A program made the translations under genes and the position numbers. A stretch of DNA of 64,000 nt from a virus. Positions within the stretch are counted from its first letter, which is position 1; the number at the start of each line of letters is the position of its first letter. The notes beneath the pieces are model-generated. The model did no database searches and was not told where the DNA came from. It saw only the letters and a list, made by a program, of their open reading frames with translations. Shown piece by piece: positions 36,758 through 45,969 of the stretch. The stretch covers positions 1 through 64,000 of the IMG/VR virus record IMGVR_UViG_3300036831_000125. The stretch is one strand, 5' to 3'.

Positions 36758-36841
36758 ATGGAAACGCTGTGGGGAGTGCTAGAGAGCGCTATAATGGGCT
36801 TTATTCTTTGTGCAGCGCTGATGAGCGGTCGCGATTATTGA
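36758..36841 (+). CDS. Tiny plus-strand hydrophobic ORF
   Basis: A 27-residue frame with a good AGGAGAGG site. METLWGVLESAIMGFILCAALM is a possible membrane helix. It is the only plus-strand frame I would call in this minus-strand region. It overlaps the next gene's stop by seven bases. A true gene is uncertain. Confidence 0.4.
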   Translation: METLWGVLESAIMGFILCAALMSGRDY

Positions 36842-39800
36842 TTGATCAGCCCGGGCTCATAAGGCTGATCCTGATACCCGGTGTCGTCATTAACAGCGGC
36901 ACCGCTTCCAAGTAGACCAGGGACGCCGGTTCGGATGACATTCAGCCCGAGCGCTGCACGCATGCGAGCGACATGAGCAGCCTGGAAGGCAGCTGAAGGC
37001 TTCGGTGGGAGCTTGACCAAGAGTTCGTGCGCGACCTCTGGATTGAGGATGGCATCGCGGAATAACTCATTACTCCTGGTGATGTTTGCTTCGCGGAAGG
37101 CGAGATACATCTTGGCGGAAGCAAGACCGCCCATGAAACCCGCGACGCCATGCGAAAGTGCTCCGACAGCACCCGCACCTATGCTCCCGATATCCTTCAG
37201 CGCGGCACCGAGAAGACTGTTCATTCCACCTTTGGCTTCGGCTGCAAAATCCTGCGGCGTGTTGCTCTGCCCAGGGAGCTTCACCGTGCGTTGGCCGCGC
37301 TGGATATTATCCGCGATGCTATGCAGCCCTTCGACTTGTTCATGCGTCAGCACCTCACGGAGAGCAGCGTCGTTCTGGCGCACGAAGGTTTGGAAGGAGT
37401 CGGATTTGATTTGAGTCACGCCAGAGGTGCCAGCTTCAGTGTTGCTGACGAGTTTTTGAGAGATGAAATCCGCGACGGCTCTGCGCAAGCCTTGCAGCGC
37501 TGCTGGGTCGCGAGAGGCAGTCTGCACGAGATCGCGCATCTGGCCGACGCGGTCTTGAGCACCGAAGATCCCACCGATGGCGCGGGTGACATCGTCGGGG
37601 GTGCGCAGCCCGGTGAGCTTGCCGAGCATGCCGGCCTCGGCGGCGTCTTGCACGGTGCGGCGCGTAGCGGTGGATTCGACGATCGCTTCGGAGGCGCTGG
37701 CGGCGTTGCGGAAGCGGTCTTGTAACGTTGGGAAGGCGCGTAAGGCTTCTTTGTGCTGCTGCATCCAAGCGGTGGTGCGCGCTGGGTCGAGGGTGCCGTC
37801 GGCTTTCATGGCGGCGTTCTTGAGCGAGGCAGCAGCGGCGTCTTGGAGATCGACCATCGCTTGCCCATCGCCGACCGCTTGGCGATAGGCGGTGACGGTC
37901 TCAGCGCCGGTCGGGCCCTGGTGCCAGAGGGTGCCAGGCACGCCAGCATTCGAGATCTTGTATTCGCCTTGGCGGCCGCTGGAGGCGAGGATTTCGCCGA
38001 CGGGGCCTTCGGTGTAGGTCCGCGCGTGTTCGGTCGAGGCTTGCAGTGCGGCGGAGTAGCGATCGCGGATGTCGTCGTTGATCGGGGTGCTTTCAGGTGC
38101 CGGGGGCGCAGGGGCAGCTGGTGCCGGCGCGGGCTGCGGGACCGGGCTCGATCGCGGTGCCCGATTCCCTTCCCAGGTGTCGCGCCAGTTTGCGAGGTTA
38201 TCGATCCACGCCGCGCGCGCTTGCGGGGTCGCGGTCGTGGCGATGGTCGCGGCTTGATGCTCGATCGCGCTATTCATCGACCGCTCGATCGCGCCGCGCA
38301 TGAGACTGAGCCGCCCCCATTGCGTGCTGCGGCCATTGGCGAGCTGCTCTGCTGCCATAGCCTCGTTGACGGTGTTGCGCAGTGCCGTCATTTCGGTGAA
38401 GGGGACGGCGTTGCCGTAAGCAGAAGCGGAATCAAGGACGTGTTTCTCGGCACCAGAAATCGGGAGCGCTGAGGTTGGGTGCTCGGCGAGGATGGCGTTC
38501 GCTTGCTCGCGGACAGGGTTGCCGGCGACGACAAGGGTGCCGTCAGGGTCGATGGCTTTCCAAAGCGCACTGCGGCGCTCGCGGCTAGCGTTGGCGGCAG
38601 CCTGGGCCGGAGCGCGGAGGGCAGCGCCTTGATTCTCGGGTGTGCGGGTGCCGCCGAGCGCAGCGGTGCGTTCCTGGCCGACGCGAGTTGCATCGGCGAT
38701 GTCTTGTTCGGTTTGCCGATCGAGCCAGCGGACTTGATCTTTGACGTAGGTAGCGAGATCGGTCGGGTTGCCCTCGGGCTGGATATTGCCGAGCGCAGCA
38801 CGCTGAGCGGTGGTTTGGGCACCGCGGCGATCAGCAGCGTCAGCAGCGAAGTTCTTATCGACGACGCGCTGTTGCTCACCGATGCCAGTGTCGCCCGTGA
38901 GCTGGAAGGTGGTGGGTTTCGAGTTCGGGAGCGCTGGATCGTAGCCGTAGCCTTCGGAGGTTTGCTGCGAGCCTTCGCCGAGCGTGCGGCGGAGTTCATC
39001 GGGATCGCGGGCGGTGTTCTGCAGCTTCTCGCCGACACTGAGATCACGCTGGGCTTGGGTGATGGGACCAAAGACGTGCGTCGTCGCGCGGCTGGCAGCG
39101 GCTTTGGCATCATTGATCACGCCAGGAACGGCGCGAGCAGCAGCAGGGGCGTTGCGCGTGTTGCCGGTGATGATCCCGCCGAGGATGCGCGCGATGGGTT
39201 TGAGGAAATCAGGGACGGATTCAGCGCTGAGTTCGCCGCCGACACTGGCGAGGACGTTGTCGATGATCTTGCCGGCGATGGTGCCAGAGCCGGAGGGCAG
39301 GGCTAGGGCAGGGAGGCCGGCACCCGTAGCACGGAAGAGCTTTTCCTCAGTGGAGTCCGCCGGCACCCCTTCTGGATTGTAGCGCCCCCAGGCTTGATTG
39401 AGCGTGTGTGAGGCACCGCCGAGCGGGTCGGTGACCATCCCGAGCAAGCCGGTCATACCTTCTTGTAGGCCGGCGCGGATATTGGCGAGATCGCCGCCGG
39501 CATGGCCATGTGCGAGGGTCGCCGCGTTCTGCATGAATCTCGCGCCAGCCTCGTCGCTGTCGAAGGCCCCGTAATGCTGGCCGTCTTTGAGGTAGCGATC
39601 GACTGCGGTGCCGAGAAAGCCGGTGTCGTCGTTGGCGGGTCTGTCGCCGGGGCGAGCCGGGAGGACGAGGTGCTCGGGGATGCCGCCGCGCGAAACCTCG
39701 TGCGTGGCCCAGAAATCGCCGGCTTCAGCGGGGTCGAGGTTGCCCTCGCGGCCGGGGATCGAGCCGTCCGGGTTGACGCCGTTGGAGACGGGCGGCGAGC

Positions 39801-39945
39801 CTGGGGCTGCTGCAGCTGGTGCCGCGGCTGCGGCATCGGTGTGCTGCGCCTGGACCTGAGCGAGGGCTTGTTCCTCCGTCGCTCCTTCAGGTCCGGTGAC
39901 ATTGTATTTCGTGCCGTCGGGCGCGGTGATGAGAAATTGGGGCAT
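36835..39945 (-). CDS. Large internal virion (ejection) protein
   Basis: A 1036-residue protein. The N-terminus (MPQFLITAPDGTKYNVTGPEGATEEQALAQVQAQ) is a small beta-helix module common at the start of phage virion proteins. An Ala/Pro linker follows (residues 37-55), then long helical stretches with many Gln and Ala. No enzyme motif was seen. By size and order it is an ejection protein released into the host envelope with DNA. The ATG overlaps the upstream stop by one base. Confidence 0.72.
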   Translation of the reverse strand: MPQFLITAPDGTKYNVTGPEGATEEQALAQVQAQHTDAAAAAPAAAAPGSPPVSNGVNPDGSIPGREGNLDPAEAGDFWATHEVSRGGIPEHLVLPARPGDRPANDDTGFLGTAVDRYLKDGQHYGAFDSDEAGARFMQNAATLAHGHAGGDLANIRAGLQEGMTGLLGMVTDPLGGASHTLNQAWGRYNPEGVPADSTEEKLFRATGAGLPALALPSGSGTIAGKIIDNVLASVGGELSAESVPDFLKPIARILGGIITGNTRNAPAAARAVPGVINDAKAAASRATTHVFGPITQAQRDLSVGEKLQNTARDPDELRRTLGEGSQQTSEGYGYDPALPNSKPTTFQLTGDTGIGEQQRVVDKNFAADAADRRGAQTTAQRAALGNIQPEGNPTDLATYVKDQVRWLDRQTEQDIADATRVGQERTAALGGTRTPENQGAALRAPAQAAANASRERRSALWKAIDPDGTLVVAGNPVREQANAILAEHPTSALPISGAEKHVLDSASAYGNAVPFTEMTALRNTVNEAMAAEQLANGRSTQWGRLSLMRGAIERSMNSAIEHQAATIATTATPQARAAWIDNLANWRDTWEGNRAPRSSPVPQPAPAPAAPAPPAPESTPINDDIRDRYSAALQASTEHARTYTEGPVGEILASSGRQGEYKISNAGVPGTLWHQGPTGAETVTAYRQAVGDGQAMVDLQDAAAASLKNAAMKADGTLDPARTTAWMQQHKEALRAFPTLQDRFRNAASASEAIVESTATRRTVQDAAEAGMLGKLTGLRTPDDVTRAIGGIFGAQDRVGQMRDLVQTASRDPAALQGLRRAVADFISQKLVSNTEAGTSGVTQIKSDSFQTFVRQNDAALREVLTHEQVEGLHSIADNIQRGQRTVKLPGQSNTPQDFAAEAKGGMNSLLGAALKDIGSIGAGAVGALSHGVAGFMGGLASAKMYLAFREANITRSNELFRDAILNPEVAHELLVKLPPKPSAAFQAAHVARMRAALGLNVIRTGVPGLLGSGAAVNDDTGYQDQPYEPGLINQ

Positions 39946-41780
39946 TAGGGTGTCGGCACTCGTTGAACGGTCCAGCCGTTGGCGGCAGGCGGTGCGGCTG
40001 CCCTTGGAGCTGCTTGCGGCGGTGTTGCTGCAGGAGCAGCAGCCTTCCCAGCCACGCCAGATTTTCTCGCCATGTCCATGAGCGTGTCTTGTGGATTACG
40101 CGATTGCTCTAAGGCGCTGACGTCATTCGGCGACCAAGGAACTAACGCCGCGATCTTGTCGCGCAAACCTTGTGCGTAGGTCTTTTGCTCGCGTGTGAGC
40201 ATGGGACTCACGATGGCACTTTCGAGAGCATTATCAGAGAGCTGTCTGATCTCGCCGATTTTGCGCATCTTGTCGTACTGATTATCGGTATCGAGCACAC
40301 GAAGTCCCTGCATCTGTTCGATGAGATCTTTGTTGATGCCAACGCCGGAGGCATCGAGCGTCGCGATCGCTTTACCCAAGCCGATGAAGGTGGTGTTCGC
40401 ATCTTTCACTTCTTGTGTTGTGACCTTTGCTGCGAAGTAGCGTTTCCCAACCTCCGCGAGATTCGTTGTTTGACCCAATGCGCCGAAATAGCCACCGCCT
40501 GCTCTGGCCGGCAGATGCATGAGGTTGTCGAGAGAAGTGACTGAATCCTTGGCGCTGTTGAGAATGCGGCTGACGATGGTTGAGCTGCGACCGCCGCCGG
40601 GGACGACTTCAGGAAGCCTCACGCCGGTAAGAGATGTGCCAGCTTTATCGGCTGTGACCCAATCATGAGTTATGCGATTCCACGCAGCAAGAACATCCAT
40701 CTTGCCGCCTTGGCCGTCATCAGCTTCGACCATGATAGGTTTGTCGAATTTATCAGGGCTGCCGGCAGCGGTGCCGGTGGCGCGGGCAGTTGCCTCGGCT
40801 TGGATTGTGTTGGGGTCGTGTGAAGCGCCTGGGATGGGCACCTGCCCAGTGTGGGCGGCGTTCCACATCATGCCGGGTTCGGGTTTTTGATTCTCGGGTT
40901 TGTTCTCAACGCCGAGTCGAGCGCCCGTGGTCGCGGTTGTGTCGGCCGCTTGTTGCTCTGGTGTTGGGCGGCGCGAGTCAGCGAGCGTTCGCGCAGTTGT
41001 TGGGTCGGCCGGGCCGCCAGGGATGTACTCTTGTTTTGTATGCGTAGCGTCCCAGCGATAACCCGCGTCGGGCTTTTGGTTAGGGTTCGCAGCGTCAGCG
41101 GCGAGCCTGGCATTGGCGCGAGCAGTTTCTTCGCGCCCAGCCAGCCAGACGGCATAATCAGGCTGGCGCAGGATCGTCGGCTTGCCTTTTTCCATGTAGC
41201 CAACATCGGACTTGAGCAAGCCAAAGGCTGCGCGATCGGCGTCGGTGATTGGTGTGGCTTGCGGTCCAGGGTTTGTGTCGAGCGTGACACCGCCGGCTTT
41301 GCGTACTGTGTTTTCGCGGAGGTCGTAAGGTTCGGCGAGCTTGGCGGCGTAGGCGAGTGCTTCTTTGCGACCGCTGGTTCCAACGAGCTGCCGAAAGAGG
41401 CGCTTTTGATCCGCGGTTGCGTTGCCGGGGAGATAGCGTTCGGCAAAGGGGTCGCTGTAGGTAGGTGCTGGTGGCGCAGCGGTGCCGGCAGCGCCAGCGG
41501 TGCCAGCGGTCGTGTCGGTGTTGATCACGCCGGGGATCATGCTGGGTTGGGAAGCTTTTGCTTCAGCGCTAAACGCTTTATCGCGATCAAGTTCGAGCTG
41601 CATAGTCTCGCGCTTGATAGGCAGACCCTCAGCTTCGTTCTGCTTTTCCTGCCGCTGCTCGGCGAGCTGGCTTGCCAGAATCGTCTGCTGCTTTTCAGCA
41701 TCAGCCTTGATCGCCTGCAGCCCAGCCTCGCCCGCCCATTGGCCAAGCGCTGCGAGCCCATTCCCGAGATTGAAACCCAT
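39945..41780 (-). CDS. Internal virion (ejection) protein
   Basis: A 611-residue protein, polar and rich in Ala, Gly and Thr. Two copies of a 30-residue unit are visible (KPDAGYRWDATHTKQEYIPG and KPEPGMMWNAAHTGQVPIPG), so the middle is duplicated. The C-terminal half is helical (FIGLGKAIATLDASGVGIN, then ALVPWSPNDVSALEQS). By place it is one of three adjacent large ejection proteins. Confidence 0.68.
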   Translation of the reverse strand: MGFNLGNGLAALGQWAGEAGLQAIKADAEKQQTILASQLAEQRQEKQNEAEGLPIKRETMQLELDRDKAFSAEAKASQPSMIPGVINTDTTAGTAGAAGTAAPPAPTYSDPFAERYLPGNATADQKRLFRQLVGTSGRKEALAYAAKLAEPYDLRENTVRKAGGVTLDTNPGPQATPITDADRAAFGLLKSDVGYMEKGKPTILRQPDYAVWLAGREETARANARLAADAANPNQKPDAGYRWDATHTKQEYIPGGPADPTTARTLADSRRPTPEQQAADTTATTGARLGVENKPENQKPEPGMMWNAAHTGQVPIPGASHDPNTIQAEATARATGTAAGSPDKFDKPIMVEADDGQGGKMDVLAAWNRITHDWVTADKAGTSLTGVRLPEVVPGGGRSSTIVSRILNSAKDSVTSLDNLMHLPARAGGGYFGALGQTTNLAEVGKRYFAAKVTTQEVKDANTTFIGLGKAIATLDASGVGINKDLIEQMQGLRVLDTDNQYDKMRKIGEIRQLSDNALESAIVSPMLTREQKTYAQGLRDKIAALVPWSPNDVSALEQSRNPQDTLMDMARKSGVAGKAAAPAATPPQAAPRAAAPPAANGWTVQRVPTP

Positions 41781-42448
41781 TAGGCAGCTCCTGCGGAGGC
41801 ATTGATGTTGGGCATGTTGCCGGCGCCGGGACCGTCATAGGCGCGGGTGCCGGCTTTGAGTTCGATGGCGCGCATCTTCCCCGGGTCTTGGGAGATTTTG
41901 TGGATGTTGATCGCGGCGGTTTTGATCATTTGAGGGGAGATCTTAAAGGCGCGGAAGATGAGCGTTGTGTAGATGTGCACCGCTTGTACGAGCGCAGGCT
42001 GATCGACGCGAGCGATGCCGGTGCGCTCGGCGAAGTCGAGGGCTTTGAGCATGAGCGTCATGCCAGCGGGGACCATGGCTTTGAGAGGCATGACGCCGCG
42101 CGCTTGCTTGCGCAGGAGGAGCACGAGGGTCACGGCACCGATGGCGCAGTCGCGGATGGGATTGGGGCTGTTGCGGAGTTTCGCGATCATGCTGATGTGG
42201 CCGCCATCCATCGCGGTGTGCATCCCAGCAACGACGATTTTGAGGTAGTTGACGCGGTTTTCGGGAGTGAGTTCGGATTCGATCTTCTTCTCGCATTGGA
42301 GGAGGAGCGGGTCGTGGATGGTGCCTGCGCCGGAGTCTTCTTGGTTAGAGTCGGTGTCGGCGGTGTCGGTATCGTCGGCGCCAGGTTGCGCTGCAGCATC
42401 ATCGCTGTCGTCTTCGTCGTCGTTTTGATTGATCAGCCCTTTGGCCAT
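41780..42448 (-). CDS. Structural protein, acidic N-terminus
   Basis: A 222-residue protein. The first 45 residues are very acidic (NDDEDDSDDAAAQPGADD). The rest is helical and hydrophobic in parts (IRDCAIGAVTLVLLLRKQA, ALVQAVHIYTTLIFRAF). It sits between ejection-type genes and is probably a virion or assembly component. The frame overlaps the next gene by one base. Confidence 0.64.
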   Translation of the reverse strand: MAKGLINQNDDEDDSDDAAAQPGADDTDTADTDSNQEDSGAGTIHDPLLLQCEKKIESELTPENRVNYLKIVVAGMHTAMDGGHISMIAKLRNSPNPIRDCAIGAVTLVLLLRKQARGVMPLKAMVPAGMTLMLKALDFAERTGIARVDQPALVQAVHIYTTLIFRAFKISPQMIKTAAINIHKISQDPGKMRAIELKAGTRAYDGPGAGNMPNINASAGAA

Positions 42449-42457
42449 GGAAGCTCC

Positions 42458-43618
42458 TTAAGCCGGCACGCCGGTTACGGTGTTCGAGTTGATGACGCCT
42501 GCGAGCGGGTTGACGGGTCCGGGCGGTGAGAGCCCAGCGGGTGAGCCGGTCACGGGCGCGGATTTGACGGGCGCCAGACGCGCGGTCGGGATGCCAGATT
42601 GGATGTTGGCGAGCTGCTGCACGGCGAGGGAGGCGGCGGCGTTGTTTTGGTTGGCTTGGGCGCGTTGATTCGCGGCCTGGGCCGGGGTGAGAGAGGAGAA
42701 GGCGTTGCCAGCGACTTGGATCAGGCCGTAAGCCGCGCCGGGGCTCTGGAGAAGACCCTTGAGGCCGGTGGGCGCGTTGGGGTCGAGGTTGCCGTGGCCG
42801 ATGATGTTTTTCTCGAACCAGCTTTGATTCGCGTCGGCGGTGGACTGCGGTGCAGCGGCCGGCGCGGCGGTGGCAACGCCGGGTGTTTGGGCAGGCGCAG
42901 CAGCGCCTCCGCCGCCGGCTGCCTGCATTGGGGTGACGCCGGGGGCCGGCGCAGCGGCTGGCGGCGCGGTCGGACCCGAGACGGGCGTCACGGAGGCTGT
43001 CGTCGCGCTCCCGGGCTGCACAGCAGCTTTTGCAGCTTGTTCAGCGAGGTCCGAAGGGTTCGCAGCAGCGTCGGTCGGCGTGATGCCTTCTTGCGCGCTG
43101 AGCGATTGCGCGATCGGTTGGTCCGGCGTTGCTACGACGACGTTGCCGGTTTCATCGATCGAGACGCTGGCGTTGTCGGGGATGTTGTTAAAGTTCGGCT
43201 GTGGGGTGAACATGTTGATGTAGTCTTCGCTCGTGCCCGCGAGCGTGCCGGTTGCGCCGGCAGCAAAATCCGCAGCACCGCCGGAAGCAGCGCCCTCGAC
43301 CGGGCCGGTGATATCGACGCTGCTTGGGATCTGATCGAGCGCACCGAAGAGGTTTGAGGTGTCGCCGAGGACGCCAGCTTCGTTCGCGAGCGCGCCGACG
43401 CCGCCGATGCCCCCGATGATGAGTCCGGCGGTTTCGAGCCCTTTGTCTTTGGTGATAGCACCGACTGCGCCGAGCGTCGCCCCAACCGCTCCGGTGATTT
43501 CGAGTGCAGCGGTGAGCCCGCCGGCTGCAGCCAGGGTTGCACCGCCGATCAGTGCACCGATAGCAGGCGCAGCGATAGCGCCAGCAACAACAGCGCCCGC
43601 AATTGCGATGATGGGCAT
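42458..43618 (-). CDS. Ala/Gly-rich virion protein
   Basis: A 386-residue protein. The N-terminal 85 residues form a nearly continuous small-residue hydrophobic stretch (VVAGAIAAPAIGALIGGATLAA, then TAGLIIGGIGGVGAL), as in membrane-inserting phage ejection proteins. A polar Ala/Pro-rich middle follows, and the C-terminus is again Pro and Asn-rich. A role in forming the channel across the host envelope is plausible. Confidence 0.66.
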   Translation of the reverse strand: MPIIAIAGAVVAGAIAAPAIGALIGGATLAAAGGLTAALEITGAVGATLGAVGAITKDKGLETAGLIIGGIGGVGALANEAGVLGDTSNLFGALDQIPSSVDITGPVEGAASGGAADFAAGATGTLAGTSEDYINMFTPQPNFNNIPDNASVSIDETGNVVVATPDQPIAQSLSAQEGITPTDAAANPSDLAEQAAKAAVQPGSATTASVTPVSGPTAPPAAAPAPGVTPMQAAGGGGAAAPAQTPGVATAAPAAAPQSTADANQSWFEKNIIGHGNLDPNAPTGLKGLLQSPGAAYGLIQVAGNAFSSLTPAQAANQRAQANQNNAAASLAVQQLANIQSGIPTARLAPVKSAPVTGSPAGLSPPGPVNPLAGVINSNTVTGVPA

Positions 43619-43622
43619 GGGC

Positions 43623-43994
43623 TTATCTCACCTTTTCGATTCGGTAATGGATGAAGAACTCGTCGATGCCGGCGGCGCGGAAGCCGATGAGTTCGTTGAA
43701 GCGCTGCTGGCGGGTGTCGTCGCGGGGCGTGCGGGTTAGGGCGTAGCCTTCGCGAGCGATGATCTTTTCGAGAAAGGCGCGGATGGCGCGGCGAGAGAGG
43801 GATTTGCCGGGCTCGATCGCGGAGTAGTGGAACTCGGGCCCGCGCACGAAGGCGACGAAGGCATCGTCCCGCACCATCTCCCAGCCTTCGAGCGAGCGCA
43901 GGAATTGCTCGCGCGTGATGAAGACGTGCGGTGCGACGCGCTGCCAGAGAGAGTCGATGATTTGAGACTCAGAAGCCGAGCGCGCGCAGGCCAT
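43623..43994 (-). CDS. P22 gp14-like head protein (DUF2824, GNAT-like)
   Basis: A 123-residue protein. The part FVAFVRGPEFHYSAIEPGKSLSRRAIRAFLEKIIAREG matches the DUF2824/gp14 pattern, with later FNELIGFRAAGIDEFFIHYRIEKV as in an acetyltransferase-like fold. In P22-like phages gp14 is needed for infectious particles. It overlaps the next gene's end by 26 bases. Confidence 0.7.
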   Translation of the reverse strand: MACARSASESQIIDSLWQRVAPHVFITREQFLRSLEGWEMVRDDAFVAFVRGPEFHYSAIEPGKSLSRRAIRAFLEKIIAREGYALTRTPRDDTRQQRFNELIGFRAAGIDEFFIHYRIEKVR

Positions 43995-45969
43995 TGTTGT
44001 AAGCCGGAGGTGGCGTGTAGGTCGGAGTGATCGGCGTCGCCGCGGGTGGTGGGGCTGGGGCGGTGATCGTCGGGACGTTGCTGGTGTTGTTGTTGATCAA
44101 GCCGGAAGTGTCGATCGCCGCCGGGACGTCGGTGTTGGGGTTGGTGGTGGCTGCTGTTGATGTGGACGCGGTCGCAGCACCCGCGCCTTGGTCAAAAGAC
44201 AGTGTGGACTGAACGATCGGGAGCCCGGCGATTTGCGAGACCACGGCGAGGGCGTCGTTGAGTTGGGCGACGCCGTCGTTGAGCGCAGTGGCCTTTTGGT
44301 CGCTGGAGAGGTTCGTGTTCTGGACGATCGAAGCGAGGTTCGTCAACCCTTGATTGTAGAGCGCCGCTGCTCCGGACGAGGTCTGCACGAGCGTCTTGTT
44401 GGCGTTGGCGAGGTTCTGCAGCTGCACCTGCAGCGCGGTGTTGATCTGGCCTGAGGTGATGATGTTCTGCAGGTTCCCGTCATTCTGCATTTGCTGAACG
44501 ATCTGGGCGTTTTGGTTGTTCATCGCGGCGACCGCCTGCGCCGATGCTGTTTGCTTGTCCTCGATCGTGAGCTGGTTGTCGTTGTTGATGGCAGCGATGT
44601 ATTGCGCCGAGAGGTTGTTCGCTGAGGCGATGGCTTCAGACGCGGCGGAGGCTTTGTCCTGGACGGAGAGCTGCGTCGAAGATTGAAGCTGGCCGAGATA
44701 GGTCTGGAGCTGGGACTGCGAGGCGGTGATCGCGAGGTTGGTTTGGTCCTGTTTGTCCTGAGCGGTCAGGGTTGTGCTGGACTGGATCGAGGCGATGACC
44801 TGAGCGTTCGCGTTGTTCGCCGCAGCGATGATCTGGGCGCTGGCGTTGGCCTTGTCCTGGGCAGTGAGCGTCGTGTTGGCTTGAATCTGGCCGAGCGCCA
44901 TCTGCGTCGTGTTGTTCGCCGCGGAGATGACGGTGTTGGTCTGATCTTGCTTGTCCTGGGCGGTGAGCGTGGTCGAGGACTGGATGTTCGCGATGATCTG
45001 CGCGTTGGCGTTGTTCGCGTCGGCGACGGCTTGTTGTGTTTGATCTTGTTTATCCTGTGCCGTGAGGGTGGTTGAAGATTGGATGTTCGCAATGAGTTGT
45101 TGCGAGCTGTTGTTCATGCCGGCGACGATCTGCGCGGACTGATTCGCTTTGTCTTGAGCAGTCAGGGTCGTCGAGGCTTGCAGGTTGGCGATCTGCTGCG
45201 CTGAGGCGTTGTTGGCGGCAGCGATGACTTGCGAGGAGACGTCGGCCTTGTCCTGCGCGGTTAGGGTCGTGTTCGACTGGATGTTGGCGAGGACAGTGTT
45301 GGTTTGGTCCTGCAGCTGTTGCGCGGTTAGAGTGGTGTTGGATTGGAGATTCGCGACGAATTGCGAGGTCGCGGCTTGGATTTGAGCGATGTTGGTCGAG
45401 CCCGCGATGGTCTGCGCGGTGTTCGCGAAGGTGTTCGCGGCGGTGGCCTGGACGCCGGCTGCGGTATTGGCAGCGCCGGCATTGAATTGCGAGGTGCCGG
45501 TGGCGAGCTGGGCGTTTTGTAAGGCGGCGGCGTTGCTGGCCTGGGCGCCGGCCGCGAGCGCGGTGTTTTGTGCGTTGGTGGTATTGGTCGCGGCCTGGGC
45601 GTAGGTGTTAGCGTCGGCCGTCGCGATGGGCGTAGCGGCGGCGATCACGGCTTGCTGGCCGGCACCAATCCCGATCGAGGAGTTGATCAGCCCGCGCTCG
45701 TTCATTTGTTGGCGCGCGGAGGTCTCGGCTTGCTGCATCAGCGGCGAGCCGGAAGCGATGATGTCCTTGAGCTGGCCGGCGGTGGTTTGCTGCGGCGTGA
45801 CGCTGAAGGCATTCGGATCGTAGGTCGTGACCGGCGCGGTTTGCGAAGAGGCTTGCGCCGGGTTGTAGCCTGTGACGGTGCCAGCGCCGCCGGGAGCGTC
45901 GGTGGAGGTGAGCTGCGGCGGCGCAGTGCTGTTGATGATGCCTTGGGAATTGGAAGGGGCGTCGGCCAT
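43969..45969 (-). CDS. Virion protein with nine 33-residue repeats
   Basis: A 666-residue protein, nearly free of Cys, His and Trp. Residues about 205-497 contain nine units of roughly 33 residues carrying STTLTAQDKQDQTN and IAAANNANAQ-like segments. It is likely to be a long alpha-helical or coiled rod. The N-terminal 200 residues are Ala/Thr/Gln-rich; the end is Pro/Thr-rich. Its place between the fibre and ejection genes suggests a rod-like tail or ejection component. Confidence 0.7.
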   Translation of the reverse strand: MADAPSNSQGIINSTAPPQLTSTDAPGGAGTVTGYNPAQASSQTAPVTTYDPNAFSVTPQQTTAGQLKDIIASGSPLMQQAETSARQQMNERGLINSSIGIGAGQQAVIAAATPIATADANTYAQAATNTTNAQNTALAAGAQASNAAALQNAQLATGTSQFNAGAANTAAGVQATAANTFANTAQTIAGSTNIAQIQAATSQFVANLQSNTTLTAQQLQDQTNTVLANIQSNTTLTAQDKADVSSQVIAAANNASAQQIANLQASTTLTAQDKANQSAQIVAGMNNSSQQLIANIQSSTTLTAQDKQDQTQQAVADANNANAQIIANIQSSTTLTAQDKQDQTNTVISAANNTTQMALGQIQANTTLTAQDKANASAQIIAAANNANAQVIASIQSSTTLTAQDKQDQTNLAITASQSQLQTYLGQLQSSTQLSVQDKASAASEAIASANNLSAQYIAAINNDNQLTIEDKQTASAQAVAAMNNQNAQIVQQMQNDGNLQNIITSGQINTALQVQLQNLANANKTLVQTSSGAAALYNQGLTNLASIVQNTNLSSDQKATALNDGVAQLNDALAVVSQIAGLPIVQSTLSFDQGAGAATASTSTAATTNPNTDVPAAIDTSGLINNNTSNVPTITAPAPPPAATPITPTYTPPPAYNNGLRALGF
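44479..45357 (-). repeat. 99-base tandem coding repeat
   Basis: The DNA behind the nine 33-residue repeats. Units vary in base sequence but keep the spacing exactly, except between the first two units (22 residues). Confidence 0.8.

Noticed and set aside
44479-45357. CRISPR-like array
   Set aside because: Repeats are coding, 99 bases long, diverged at the DNA level and have no spacers.
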